From Amycolatopsis sp. EV170708-02-1 (GTDB lineage: Bacteria; Actinomycetota; Actinomycetes; Mycobacteriales; Pseudonocardiaceae): a stretch of 64,000 bases of DNA. Positions 1-8,966 of the stretch are shown piece by piece. Within the stretch, counting starts at the first letter, position 1; the number at the start of each line of letters is the position of its first letter. A program made the translations under genes and the position numbers. The stretch covers positions 4,278,001-4,342,000 of the forward strand of contig NZ_CP092497.1 in the NCBI RefSeq assembly GCF_022479115.1. The letters run 5' to 3'. Under the pieces are notes generated by a model. It had not been told where the DNA came from. It saw only the letters and a program-made list of their open reading frames with translations, and made no database searches.

Positions 1-297
1 TGCTGATCCACCGGTCGGCAAGAGTCGGTCACGATGAACGGGCAGCGGCATTCGCCTCGCCAGGAAATCGGGCTCGTCGAATTCTCTCCCCGTCGCCGCT
101 ATCCGGTCAACTGTTTTCGGCAGGCGCGAGGCCACCTTGGTACCCCAGGACGCGGTGCACGAACGCCACACAGCAGGCTATGGCCCGGGCATCCGGCGGT
201 GTACCAGTGATCATGTCGGTGCGCACCCTGTTCCGGGTTGTGCGGACATCTTCGAACCTGAAGCTGTCCCAGCCGGCAGGATAGGGAAGAGCGTCAC

Positions 298-843
298 ATG
301 ACCAGTTCCGCGATTCGGCATCGTCGGCAGGTCGCCGACGACGCACTCGTTTGTTCCATCGTCGAGGAACACGGCAAGGCCATGCTCGCCTACGCGACGC
401 GGCTGCTCGGTGACCGGGTCGCCGCGGAGGACATCCTGCAAGAAGCGTGGGTGCGAGCGTGGCGGCATCCCGAGAATCTGACCACCAGGAGAGAGTCCCT
501 GCGGGGTTGGCTGCTGACCGTCGTCCGGAATCTCGTGCTGGACCGCAAGCGTGCCCGTGCGAGACGACCGACGGAGGTGGCGGAGTCATCGGAGGACATT
601 CCCGTCGAGCGCGACCATGCCGATAGTGTCGTGGATTCCATCTTCGTTCTTGCCGCGCTGGATGAACTGACGATCAAACATCGCGACGCGCTGGTGCAGA
701 TTTATGTACATGGCACGTCTGTCGAGGAAGCGGCGAAAAAGCTCGGCGTTCCTCCGGGGACTGTGAAGTCGCGCTCACACTATGGATTGAAGGTGCTCCG
801 TGAGCGTCTTCATGCGCAGGGCCTGACGTCGGACGCGGCATGA
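298..843 (+). CDS. ECF-type RNA polymerase sigma-70 factor (SigL-like)
   Basis: A 181-residue extracytoplasmic-function sigma factor. It would direct core RNA polymerase to a small regulon. The sigma-2 region is visible around residues 25-90: DxxAEDILQEAWVRAW is the core-binding and -10 element, followed by RGWLLTVVRNLVLDRKR. Sigma-4 follows at about residues 115-172, with the HTH VEEAAKKLGVPPGTVKSR that reads the -35 element. The ATG is preceded by AGGGAAGAG at good spacing. The length is normal for the family. SigL-type sigma factors are usually followed by a zinc-binding anti-sigma gene; here the next gene is a membrane flavin oxidoreductase and no anti-sigma factor is present nearby. The family call is firm; the regulon is unknown. 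Confidence 0.93.
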   Translation: MTSSAIRHRRQVADDALVCSIVEEHGKAMLAYATRLLGDRVAAEDILQEAWVRAWRHPENLTTRRESLRGWLLTVVRNLVLDRKRARARRPTEVAESSEDIPVERDHADSVVDSIFVLAALDELTIKHRDALVQIYVHGTSVEEAAKKLGVPPGTVKSRSHYGLKVLRERLHAQGLTSDAA

Positions 844-995
844 CAGACGTCGCGCATCCGCGGAAGTTTCAACGCGTCGATAACAAAACAGGACGGCAAG
901 GCTTCCCGAAGGAGTGGCCGTCACATACTGTGCACGCCACCCGAGGGTTTCGTCGAGGGTGGTAGGTGCCTGCCGTGGACGGAAGGTAGCGACAG

Positions 996-2330
996 ATGAC
1001 GACGAGTACGCAGGTGCGGCCGGGCATGCTGCCGCCGGTCGTTCAGGCAAGGCTGGCTCTCTGGTCGTTCCTGGTCGTCAACGTGGTGATCATCGAGTTC
1101 TTGTTCGTCACCTCTGGCGAGGGCAAGAACGGAATCCTCACCGTCGCCAAGTTCTTCGGCCTGCACGCGGCATTGCTGCTGATCTGCCAGTTGCTGTTGG
1201 TGGCGAGGGTGCCGTGGCTCGACCGGCGAATCGGCATGGATCGGCTGACCGTGTGGCACCGGTGGATCGGATTCACGATGTTCTGGACCGTGCTCACGCA
1301 CGCGACGATCGTCGTGCTCGGCTACGCGGCGCTCGACAACGCCTCGGCGGGGAAGACATTCTTGGCATTGGCCGGTGTGCCGGCCTCGTTGCTGGGCATG
1401 TTTGCCGCCGCCATCGTCCTGCTGATCGCCGCGATCTCGACCCGATACGTGCGACGCAAGTTGCGGTACGAGGTATGGCACGGATTGCACATGCTGCTGT
1501 ACGTGACCTTGTCCTTGGCCTTCGTGCACCAGCTGCTGGAGACCACGACGTTCAGGGCCTCCACGTTCGCGACGATCTACTGGTGGGCATTGTGGTTGCT
1601 GGCCTTCGGCTGCCTCGTCACCGGGCGGATCGTCATGCCGGTCTGGCGCAACACGTACCACCGGTTCCGGGTCGAAGCCGTCGTGCCTGAGGCGGCTGAC
1701 GTCGTGTCCGTGCACATCACCGGTCGTCACCTCGACAAACTGCCCGCTCGGGCAGGCCAGTTCTCGATCTGGCGGTTCCCTGGCCATCGGCACTGGTGGC
1801 TGGCCAACCCGTTCTCGCTTTCGGCCGCACCCAACAGCCGTTCGTTGCGCTTGACGGCCAAAGCCGTGGGCAGTGGCAGTGCGGGCTTGCGCAACCTGAA
1901 GATCGGGAACCGGGTACTCATGGAAGGCCCATATGGCTCGTTCACCACACGGCACAGAAGGTGCGACGGCATCCTGCTGATCGCAGGCGGCGTGGGTATC
2001 ACACCGATACGTGCGTTGCTGGAGGAGGAACAGACCGGAAACGCGGTGGTCCTTTACCGGGTGCGTGACGAGAGCTCGGCCGTGCTTCTTCGTGAGGTCC
2101 GGGAACTGGTCGAGCGCCACCGCGGACGGCTGTACCTGCTCACCGGCCGGACCGGACAAGGCGCCCGGCCATTCGAGCCCGAGGCTCTGCGTCATATGGT
2201 TCCCGACATCACCGAACGCGACGTCTACGTGTGCGGCCCGCCCGCGATGACCGCCGTGGTGGAGAACGCTCTGCGAAAGCTGGGCGTACCGAGAAACCAG
2301 GTGCACGCCGAAAAGTTTGGCTTGGCCTGA
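996..2330 (+). CDS. Ferric reductase-like transmembrane / FAD-NAD(P) oxidoreductase
   Basis: A 444-residue membrane flavoprotein that would move electrons from NAD(P)H through FAD to haem or another acceptor across the membrane. Residues ~25-215 form about six hydrophobic helices with haem-ligand-type histidines (VWHRWIGF, THATIV, EVWHGLHMLLY, FVHQLL), as in ferric reductase-like domains. The C-terminal half is a ferredoxin reductase module: NPFSLS binds FAD, the glycine-rich GGVGITPIRAL binds the nucleotide, and VYVCGPPAMT is the terminal NAD(P)-binding motif. The start is an ATG 152 bases after the sigma factor, so the two could be co-transcribed. The FMN-binding partner protein often found beside this family is absent. 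The family is sure; the physiological acceptor is not. Confidence 0.92.
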   Translation: MTTSTQVRPGMLPPVVQARLALWSFLVVNVVIIEFLFVTSGEGKNGILTVAKFFGLHAALLLICQLLLVARVPWLDRRIGMDRLTVWHRWIGFTMFWTVLTHATIVVLGYAALDNASAGKTFLALAGVPASLLGMFAAAIVLLIAAISTRYVRRKLRYEVWHGLHMLLYVTLSLAFVHQLLETTTFRASTFATIYWWALWLLAFGCLVTGRIVMPVWRNTYHRFRVEAVVPEAADVVSVHITGRHLDKLPARAGQFSIWRFPGHRHWWLANPFSLSAAPNSRSLRLTAKAVGSGSAGLRNLKIGNRVLMEGPYGSFTTRHRRCDGILLIAGGVGITPIRALLEEEQTGNAVVLYRVRDESSAVLLREVRELVERHRGRLYLLTGRTGQGARPFEPEALRHMVPDITERDVYVCGPPAMTAVVENALRKLGVPRNQVHAEKFGLA

Positions 2331-2589
2331 GAGAAGTCGTTCGCTCCGGAGCCGACTGGATCCGTTGTGCGCTCCGCTTGGTTTGCCAGGTAGCGCGTTC
2401 TGTCAGTTTGGTGCCAACCCCCCTCGACCTACACGCAGGGTCGCGCCGATGCGGTTCGTTTGACGGTCGAGATCGCAAAAAGCAACCCGCTGATCAGGGC
2501 TTCGGGTGTGCTCGCCGTCGATGCGGACCTCGCCGCCGCTGGCGCGTCGCCGGTGACGCCCAAACGCCCCGACGGCCGATCCCTGCCAC

Positions 2590-2899
2590 CGCTGTGATCG
2601 AGCAGCGTCGCTTCAAGGGGACGGCGCGCACTTGCGTGAGCTGCCTGGCCTGGAACGCGCCAACTACTACTTGCCACGGCAATTCGCCGACGTCGTACGT
2701 GAACCACAACCTCAAAGGCCTGTTCGAGGACAACTGGGAATTCACCGACGACATCGAAGTCGGCGCCATCGTCTACAAACCCTGTGGTGAGGACCGGAAC
2801 TTCAACATCAACACGGAACTGCGGGCCGCGGTCGGCACTTCCGATCCGAAGAAGACCACCAGTTTCGGACTCCCGACGCGGACCCAAGCCTCGGAGTAG
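2590..2899 (+). pseudogene. Decayed DUF4360 secreted-protein gene
   Basis: The 3' half reads as the conserved C-terminus of the actinobacterial secreted DUF4360 family: NHNLKGLFEDNWEF, then VYKPCGEDRNFNINTEL, then GTSDPKKTTSF. The preceding segment, ASLQGDG...LPGLERANYYL, is recognisable only in a different frame, and the two meet near base 2671-2675. This needs a +1 correction, opposite to the other frameshifts in the window. The N-terminal third and signal peptide cannot be found upstream in any frame. The usual final motif after TTSF is replaced by GLPTRTQASE and a stop. I therefore call a real pseudogene and not only a sequencing error. The 260 bases between 2331 and 2590 show nothing else recognisable. 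Confidence 0.6.
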
Positions 2900-3130
2900 G
2901 GGTTCGTTACTTGGGTCAGGGCGGGGATGATCCGAGCGTTCGTTCGGCGACGGGGGCGATGATGTCACCGCGGGATGCGATCGTAGCTGTGTTCGATCGG
3001 GCAGAGTCTGCCAGGAAATGAGCCCGAGGGTCGATCCTCATATCCGAGCCGTGGTCTGCGGTAGGGCAAGCTCTTGGGGTTGAGGTCTTGGAGGCCTGGC
3101 TCGACCTTGCGATCTTGAGGAGGATCGTCG

Positions 3131-6100
3131 TTGCTGTTTACGGACGCGCCGGTCTTGACCGGGCTGGCTGGCAGGGATGTGACCCTCTTCCTCAAGGAAA
3201 TGGGCGAGTTCGTGGTGCACGCCTCCTTGCCGGAGCTCGCACCGGAGATCTCAGCGGCCCGGGGCCAGGGGCCGGGGCACTCCCGCGATGCACGGGCCGC
3301 CGCCGGCCGGTTCGGCGGCTATTATCTTGTCGGGCCGGTGCCGGCGGTGTCTTTTCCCCAGGCCGTGAAGCGACCCGGGGTGCACGAGGGGCTCAGGCCT
3401 TGGCCGTGGCAACCGGGGGTGGATCCGTTCGTGCTGATGGTTCATTCCCTTCATCGGGAGCAGCTGTGTCTGGTGGTGGACGGTCAGGCGCGGCCGGTTA
3501 CCGATGAGGCGCTGGGTTCGTGGCTTCGGGTGTTGCCGGAGCTGAGTGCCTCGAGCCGGCCGTTGGAGGACCCGCTGGTTCTCTTGACCTGCAGCAGGGT
3601 GGACGCGCGGCAGGGGCTGGCCGATCAGCTCGGGCGCCTGGTCTGGTTTCCGCACGGTGACATGTCGGCGTTGTTTCTTGACCCGGCCGGCCGCGCCCCG
3701 GGGGCCGAGGTGAGGGTGGGTCTGCACCACACTCAGGACGGCCGCGGTGGACGGTTCACCTCCGTCTATCCCCAGGGCCCGGCTGGTGACCGGGTGCGGT
3801 GGGCGTACCGGTCCCGGTTCCCCGCCGACCCCACCGGCTGGCTGGTGGAACGGTCCGCCCCTCCCGGTGCTGTGGTCCCCGCGGGATTGCGCCCGTACCT
3901 GTTCGGTGGCCCGCGGACCCGCGGTCTGTGTTACTTCGACCGGCGTGACCACCGGTCCCGCTTCGCTGCCCTGAACGCGCGCCTGGGGTCTTCGCATGTG
4001 GCCTGGACACCGAACCACGCCTACCAGCCCGGGATCCGGGCACCCATCGACCCGGTCACAGCGCGGCCCTGGCACAGCCGGGAACTGGGCCGGCTGCCGT
4101 TCGACCTGCCCGCCACAGCCGTCGTGGCCGGCTACTTCGCTGACGGCAGGTTCGCGGTCTACGACGTGCGGCAGGACCTGACCTATTGGGAGACACCGTC
4201 GGCGTTCGGGCGGCGCCTGCGCAGGGATCTGACCGCGGCCGGGGACCCGATGCCCTCGCGGGTGCTGCTGCTGACCGACTTCGACGCGGTCCCTGCCCTG
4301 GCTCGCCAGCAGATCATGCCAAGCCTGGACGGTACGACGCTGATCACCGCGAACACACCCGCGACCCTGTTCCTCGACGAAACCGCCCCGACAGGTGGCG
4401 TTCCCACCACGCGCATCGCGCTGCTGCCCGCCGAGGGAACCGTCGGACCGCCGGTGTGGACGGCCACAACTTCCGCCGGTACATCCACCATCGTGGCCCG
4501 GCCGGCCGATATTCGTGTTATTCCGACCACCTCGGACACACGCGACAGCGGAGTATCACAGCGTTCCCCGGGCGAGGAGCTGGGGCGGGTGCGGATGCCG
4601 GTTCCGGTGGGATTGCCGGTTCCGGCGGTGGCACGGTCGGCGGGTGGCAAGGCAGCACTGGTCGAAGACGGGCCGCTGGGGCGGTCCGGGCCGCAGGAGT
4701 GGTTCGAGATCCTGGACCGGGAAGGAGCGGGGATAGTGACCTACCGGGTCTCCAGCTGGGGCCGGATCGGAATACCCGGATGGGCGAACCCGGTACCGGG
4801 AGTGGGATGGGCACAGTGGGGACACGATCTCATCCACCCGTCTACGGGAGTAGTGCTACGAGGACACACGGGCTGGATCGGGCGGCTAACAGCCGCGGAA
4901 CTACCGGACGTTCGATCCGCCCTCGCTGCGCACGGTGCGGAACAGTTCACGTTGTCCGCGACGCCGGCCGGGATTTTCGCGACACCAGCGGGAGGCGGGA
5001 GAGTGTGGCAGATCCCGTTCCACGGGCACGTGCGCCGCGCCGCCCCCACCACGACGCCGGAGCCGGGTCGACCGGGGCGACCGCTGCCTACGGCACCCGA
5101 GCTGACCGAAGACGAACTGTCGATGCTCGCGGCCGAGGTCCAGAAAGAGCTGCGCACACTACGCAAACCGGGAATGGCGCGGATGGTCGTCGCTCGTGAA
5201 GACGTCCGTGCGATTCACAGTCACTTGGACCCCTCACTGTGGCAGCATCCGTTGTCCAAGCAGGGAACCAAGATCGCACAGTACTGGGTAAGCGGGCACC
5301 AGAACGGCGTCCAGCTTCCCGGGGCAGGCCAAAGCGTCGAGGCCGAGTGGATGAACCCGATCGAGGTCGACCCCTTCGGCTCCGACCTGGAAGATGACGG
5401 GTCGATTGACATCGAGGAGGTGCTTGAGGAGGTGCTGGAGCGTCACGGGACGGCGGTACTGGCACGCTGCCGGGGCGCGGAGGTGACACTGGACGTGGAT
5501 ACCTTCTTCCAGGACGACCAGGGGCGGCTCCACACCACCGAGGAGGGCGCCTCCGCGAGCATGGTACAGCCGGTGACATTCGGGTACCCGGAACTGGTTC
5601 TGTGGGTCATGCCGCACCTGCCCGGCGAGGTGCGCGATATTTCGCTGGAAGAGGGCAGGGCTATTTACCGGATGGTGAGCCAGGCGATGGCCGAGGTCCC
5701 CGGAGCTGGGGGTGATGGGCCGAACACGGCGCTGGCGGAGGTGCTGCGTCCGCAGGATGGCTGGGAAATGACCGCGTTGGGTCGTGCCGCCCGGATCGGA
5801 CCTTTGGCATTGGGGTCTGATAGGGGCCTTGGGTCCAATTCAATGTGGGTGTCCCCGCAGAGACGGGTTACCTGTTCGGGCAGTATCTGCAGGCGCACAC
5901 ATTCACTGCTTTTGGCGTGCACACACTGGCCCACCGCGGTGACGGGCTAGCATTCGCCGATGAGGTCGCAGCCATGTATCTGAGCTGGCGTGCCCTGAGA
6001 CACATCTCGGACCAAATCATGGACCGTGCCATGAGCTTGGTCGAGGTGGCGGAGCTGTCGGTGCAGGCCGTGCGCTCCCACGTGTTCTCGGCGTACATTC

Positions 6101-6699
6101 ATGCTGCAGCACTCTTCACATACCCCACCAGCTGGGATCCGGTGAAGTACCACGCAGCCGAGCTGACCCGACTCGAGCCCAAGAAACTGCGTCGAGCTCT
6201 GCCTGACCAGTCCCAGGAGTTCCTGCGGCTGTTCTCAGAGAAGATCTGTCGCCTGGCGATAACCAGGGTCACCGAGCGGCTGCCGGACCGTGTCGCTCAT
6301 GCGGAGTCCCAGTCCGTCACGACCACGGAGGAGGTGCTGCGAGACAGTGACGACAAGACGCGCTTGTATTGGGAGGCAACACTAACCGATCAGCACGATC
6401 ACCGGGACGTGATGAAGTATTGCTTCGATCGGATGACTGTGCTGGACGATTTCGACGTGGTCGACGGCATGCCGTTGGTGGTGAAGGAAGTACGGGCCCA
6501 CGGGGACAGGAAATACCCGACCTACACCGAGATGGCCAGGGCACAGGATCAGATCGCGGACGCGGCCACGCACGCTTACGTGGTCGCCAAAAGATTACAC
6601 AATCCTACACCTGAGATGCTGGCCGACTTCGAAGCGGCCTTGCAGGAACTGCGTGCTCACGGGGCAAGGCTGGGGCCAGGTGGCGGGGGCACCCAATGA
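3131..6699 (+). CDS. Large toxin-like protein with His/Cys ('lonely Cys'-like) domain, frameshifted
   Basis: One gene of about 1190 codons, split by an apparent one-base deletion at 5823-5826. The TTG start has a textbook AGGAGG seven bases upstream, directly after an in-frame TGA, so the 5' end is intact. Residues ~95-185 contain VLMVHS and later VVLLTCS-type strands (here LVLLTCSRVD), then GLADQLGRLVWFPHGD. This His/Cys arrangement resembles the 'lonely Cys' or clan-CD-like domains of giant actinobacterial secreted proteins. The centre is beta-rich and the C-terminal ~280 residues are helical (PWVQFNVGVP, then many Leu/Ala heptads). There is no signal peptide or WXG domain. Related architecture recurs in the giant gene at 31725. 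Catalytic activity is an inference; the domain assignment is from memory of the family. Confidence 0.7.
5823..5826 (+). other. Apparent -1 frameshift site (GGGG)
   Basis: Upstream frame ends ...LGSDRG; the frame shifted by -1 continues PWVQFNVGVPAETGY. Restoring a fifth G gives an uninterrupted reading frame from 3131 to 6699. Without it the first frame runs into 42 residues of unlikely sequence and stops at 5950. Confidence 0.75.
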
Positions 6700-6986
6700 C
6701 GGCGGCGATCGGCGGTACGCGTTCCAGTCGCGCCCTCAACGATAGCCGGGATACCCGTGATAACAGGCCCGCCGTGACTCCACTGACTACCGGCACATCC
6801 TGCAGGTCAAACGCGCAGCTCAGGCATATCCGCCCGATTTTCGGCGGATACTATGGCGACCCCGAACCCGCGGATCGGGCACCGGTCCTCGGTGGATTGG
6901 CCCCTTGGGGTTCACGGCGAGGAACCCTCACTTTCGCTGAACTCGCGGCAGCCCGAGGCAGTCGTTCGGTGCGTAGATTTGACTGA
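6696..6986 (+). CDS. Small hypothetical protein, translationally coupled
   Basis: A 96-residue reading frame whose ATG overlaps the stop of the preceding gene in an ATGA arrangement, typical of translational coupling. The product is Arg-rich and hydrophilic, with no membrane segment or motif I recognise. Downstream position behind a toxin-like gene would fit a small accessory or immunity protein, but nothing in the sequence shows this. It could equally be a chance frame. Confidence 0.3.
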   Translation: MTAAIGGTRSSRALNDSRDTRDNRPAVTPLTTGTSCRSNAQLRHIRPIFGGYYGDPEPADRAPVLGGLAPWGSRRGTLTFAELAAARGSRSVRRFD

Positions 6987-7081
6987 GTGTGTCATGTCCC
7001 GGTCGAGGGCGTACGTTTCGATGCTTCGTATTGGCGATGTCGCAGGTTGGATGGTTGCAGTAATGCGAGAGATTCACCTAT

Positions 7082-7585
7082 TTGGAAACCGAAGGGGATG
7101 GTCGCGTGGTTTGCTGGGATCGTTGTGGCGATGTCGTTGTCGGAGTGCTCACTTCTCGGCAAATCCGTTGGCTCAGAAGGCATCTCAATGACTACTTGTG
7201 CCGAGTCGCACGCGCACTCGAAGGTGGCTTTGACGATCCTATTGTCACTACCGTCCTCGAAGCTCGGCGATCCAGTAGGGATGCGCGGGTATGTCTCGTG
7301 GAGACGATTAAGGCAGTCACGGTATCGCTTGAATCATTGCCCTTTCGTGGTGGGGTGGTTGAGTTGAGGGACGACGAGGCTCGACGGCGTTGGGTATGGG
7401 CCATGCACGAGTTGCGTATGACCATGGCCCTTCGACTTGACGGGGTAAGTAATCCGGGGGCGTCGGAAAAGCTGATAACCTGGTTGCAGCAGACGGTCGA
7501 TACAGTGGTTTGTCTGAGCGAGCTCCCTCTTGGGATCGGCAATTCTCATTGTTGGTCAGAGCTGGGTTCGGTAAATGAGGATTGA
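7082..7585 (+). CDS. DUF2017-like hypothetical protein
   Basis: About 167 residues, mostly helical. The pattern LxxLxxHLxxYL near the N-terminus and VELRDDEARRRWVWAMHELRM in the second half, followed by EKLITWLQQTV, resembles the DUF2017 family (acidic residues, then a Trp/Leu-rich 'LNDLRL'-type helix). The TTG at 7082 is the first usable start after an in-frame TAA at 7061; a weak GAGAG lies ten bases upstream. An ATG at 7063 in another frame reads MRE and would need a shift to join. DUF2017 genes normally sit beside clpS; here no such neighbour exists, so function is unassigned. Confidence 0.45.
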   Translation: METEGDGRVVCWDRCGDVVVGVLTSRQIRWLRRHLNDYLCRVARALEGGFDDPIVTTVLEARRSSRDARVCLVETIKAVTVSLESLPFRGGVVELRDDEARRRWVWAMHELRMTMALRLDGVSNPGASEKLITWLQQTVDTVVCLSELPLGIGNSHCWSELGSVNED

Positions 7586-7672
7586 ACCGTGTTCAGGTGG
7601 CAGATCCACCGAGGCGAGGGCGAAGATGTCAGTTGATGCGACACGTTCGAGGTGTCGGCGCGCGCCGGTTCC

Positions 7673-8965
7673 TCAGCGCGGTCCTGGGTCGCACGAGGCC
7701 AGTTCGGAGACGAGGGTGTCCAGTTGCTCGGCGGTGTGGTCCGCCGAGAGGAAGAGCCGGATGCGAGCCTCACCTTCCGCGACCGCGGGGTAGGCGATCG
7801 GCGCCGCGTTGATACCCGCGCGCAGCAGGCGACCGGACGTGGTCATGGTCCGTTCGGTGTCGCCGAGAATGATCGGGACGATCGGCGTTCCGTCGCTGGT
7901 GCCGGTGTCCCACCCGCCGGCCTGCAACGTCCGCACCGCCGTGGCGGCGTTGGTCCTCAGGCGCGTCAACCGGTCCGGCTGGCTCAGCATCAGATCGTAG
8001 GCGGCGGTCGCGGCCGCCACCTGCGCGGGCGTCGGTGGCGTCACGAACAGGCAGATGCCCGGCGCCAGCATCCGGATCGCCCAGATCAGGTCGGCGTCAC
8101 CGGCCAGGAAGCCACCGCAACCGGCCAACGCTTTCGACAGCGTCCCCATCCACAGGTCGACGGCATCTCCCGGCAGTCCGAAGTGCTCGCGCGCACCCCA
8201 GCCGTGCTCGCCGAGAGTGCCGAAGGAATGCGCCTCGTCGACCATGACGAGGCAGTCGTGCTTACGAGCGACCGCCACCAGTTCTGGTAGTGCGGCGATA
8301 TCGCCGTCCATGCTGTAGACGCCCTCCAGGACGACCAGTACCCGTTCGGCATGCGCGCGCGAGCGCGTGAGCAACGTGTCGAGCGACTCGGGGTCGTTGT
8401 GCCGGAAGGTCGCCCTTTTGCAGTGCGCCCACTGGGCCCCGGCTACGACACTGCTGTGGATCAGGGCATCGCAGGCCGCCAGGTCGTTCGGGCCCAGCAG
8501 GAACGGGATGACCGCGGCGTTGGTCAGGTATCCGCTGGGAGCGAGTACCGCGTCGTCGACCCCGTAGGCATCGGCCAGCTTGCGCTCGAGGCGCGGGTAG
8601 AGCGGTATCTCCCCGGCTACTGTCCGGCTGGCCGACGCCGAGGTCCCATAGGTGTCGATCGCGGCCTTCGCCGCGGCTCGCACCACTGGGTGCCCTGCCA
8701 GCCCGAGGTAGTTGAAACCGGAGAAGTTGATCACCTCCCGGTCCAGGATCGTGGTGACGGCGCCGTTGACCCCCTCGTGCTCGAGGAAGAACGGGCTGGG
8801 CATCCCTCGCTTGGTGAAGAAATCGTCCATGTCCGAGCGCAGGTCCTTCGCGGCCTGGATGCCGGCGTGACCGGCCAGTCCTGTCCGCCTGACCGTCCTG
8901 GACGGTGCCGCTGAGCCGTGCCGGTTGAGCAGTTCCTGGGCGAGTGCCTTCGCGTCGTTGCCCAT
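7673..8965 (-). CDS. PLP-dependent alpha-oxoamine synthase (AONS/SPT-like), PKS chain-releasing
   Basis: A 430-residue fold-type I PLP enzyme of the 8-amino-7-oxononanoate synthase / serine palmitoyltransferase family. It would condense an amino acid with an acyl thioester, losing CO2, to give an alpha-amino ketone. Visible motifs: NYLGLAGHP, SGYLTNAAVIP, EGVYSMDGDIA, VDEAHSFGTLG, and the PLP-binding Lys at about residue 278 in TLSKALAGCGG. The start is ATG at 8965, one base after the PKS stop (TGA-G-ATG), so the two are translationally coupled. The N-terminus is about 30 residues longer than biotin-pathway BioF. No other biotin gene is adjacent, and position after an ACP argues for polyketide off-loading as with Fum8 or the PigH/RedN type. 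Substrate amino acid unknown. Confidence 0.9.
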   Translation of the reverse strand: MGNDAKALAQELLNRHGSAAPSRTVRRTGLAGHAGIQAAKDLRSDMDDFFTKRGMPSPFFLEHEGVNGAVTTILDREVINFSGFNYLGLAGHPVVRAAAKAAIDTYGTSASASRTVAGEIPLYPRLERKLADAYGVDDAVLAPSGYLTNAAVIPFLLGPNDLAACDALIHSSVVAGAQWAHCKRATFRHNDPESLDTLLTRSRAHAERVLVVLEGVYSMDGDIAALPELVAVARKHDCLVMVDEAHSFGTLGEHGWGAREHFGLPGDAVDLWMGTLSKALAGCGGFLAGDADLIWAIRMLAPGICLFVTPPTPAQVAAATAAYDLMLSQPDRLTRLRTNAATAVRTLQAGGWDTGTSDGTPIVPIILGDTERTMTTSGRLLRAGINAAPIAYPAVAEGEARIRLFLSADHTAEQLDTLVSELASCDPGPR

Positions 8966-8966
8966 C

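Noticed and set aside
921..2306. A 461-residue minus-strand open frame
   Set aside because: Opposite to a clear ferric reductase-type gene; composition is that of a shadow frame.
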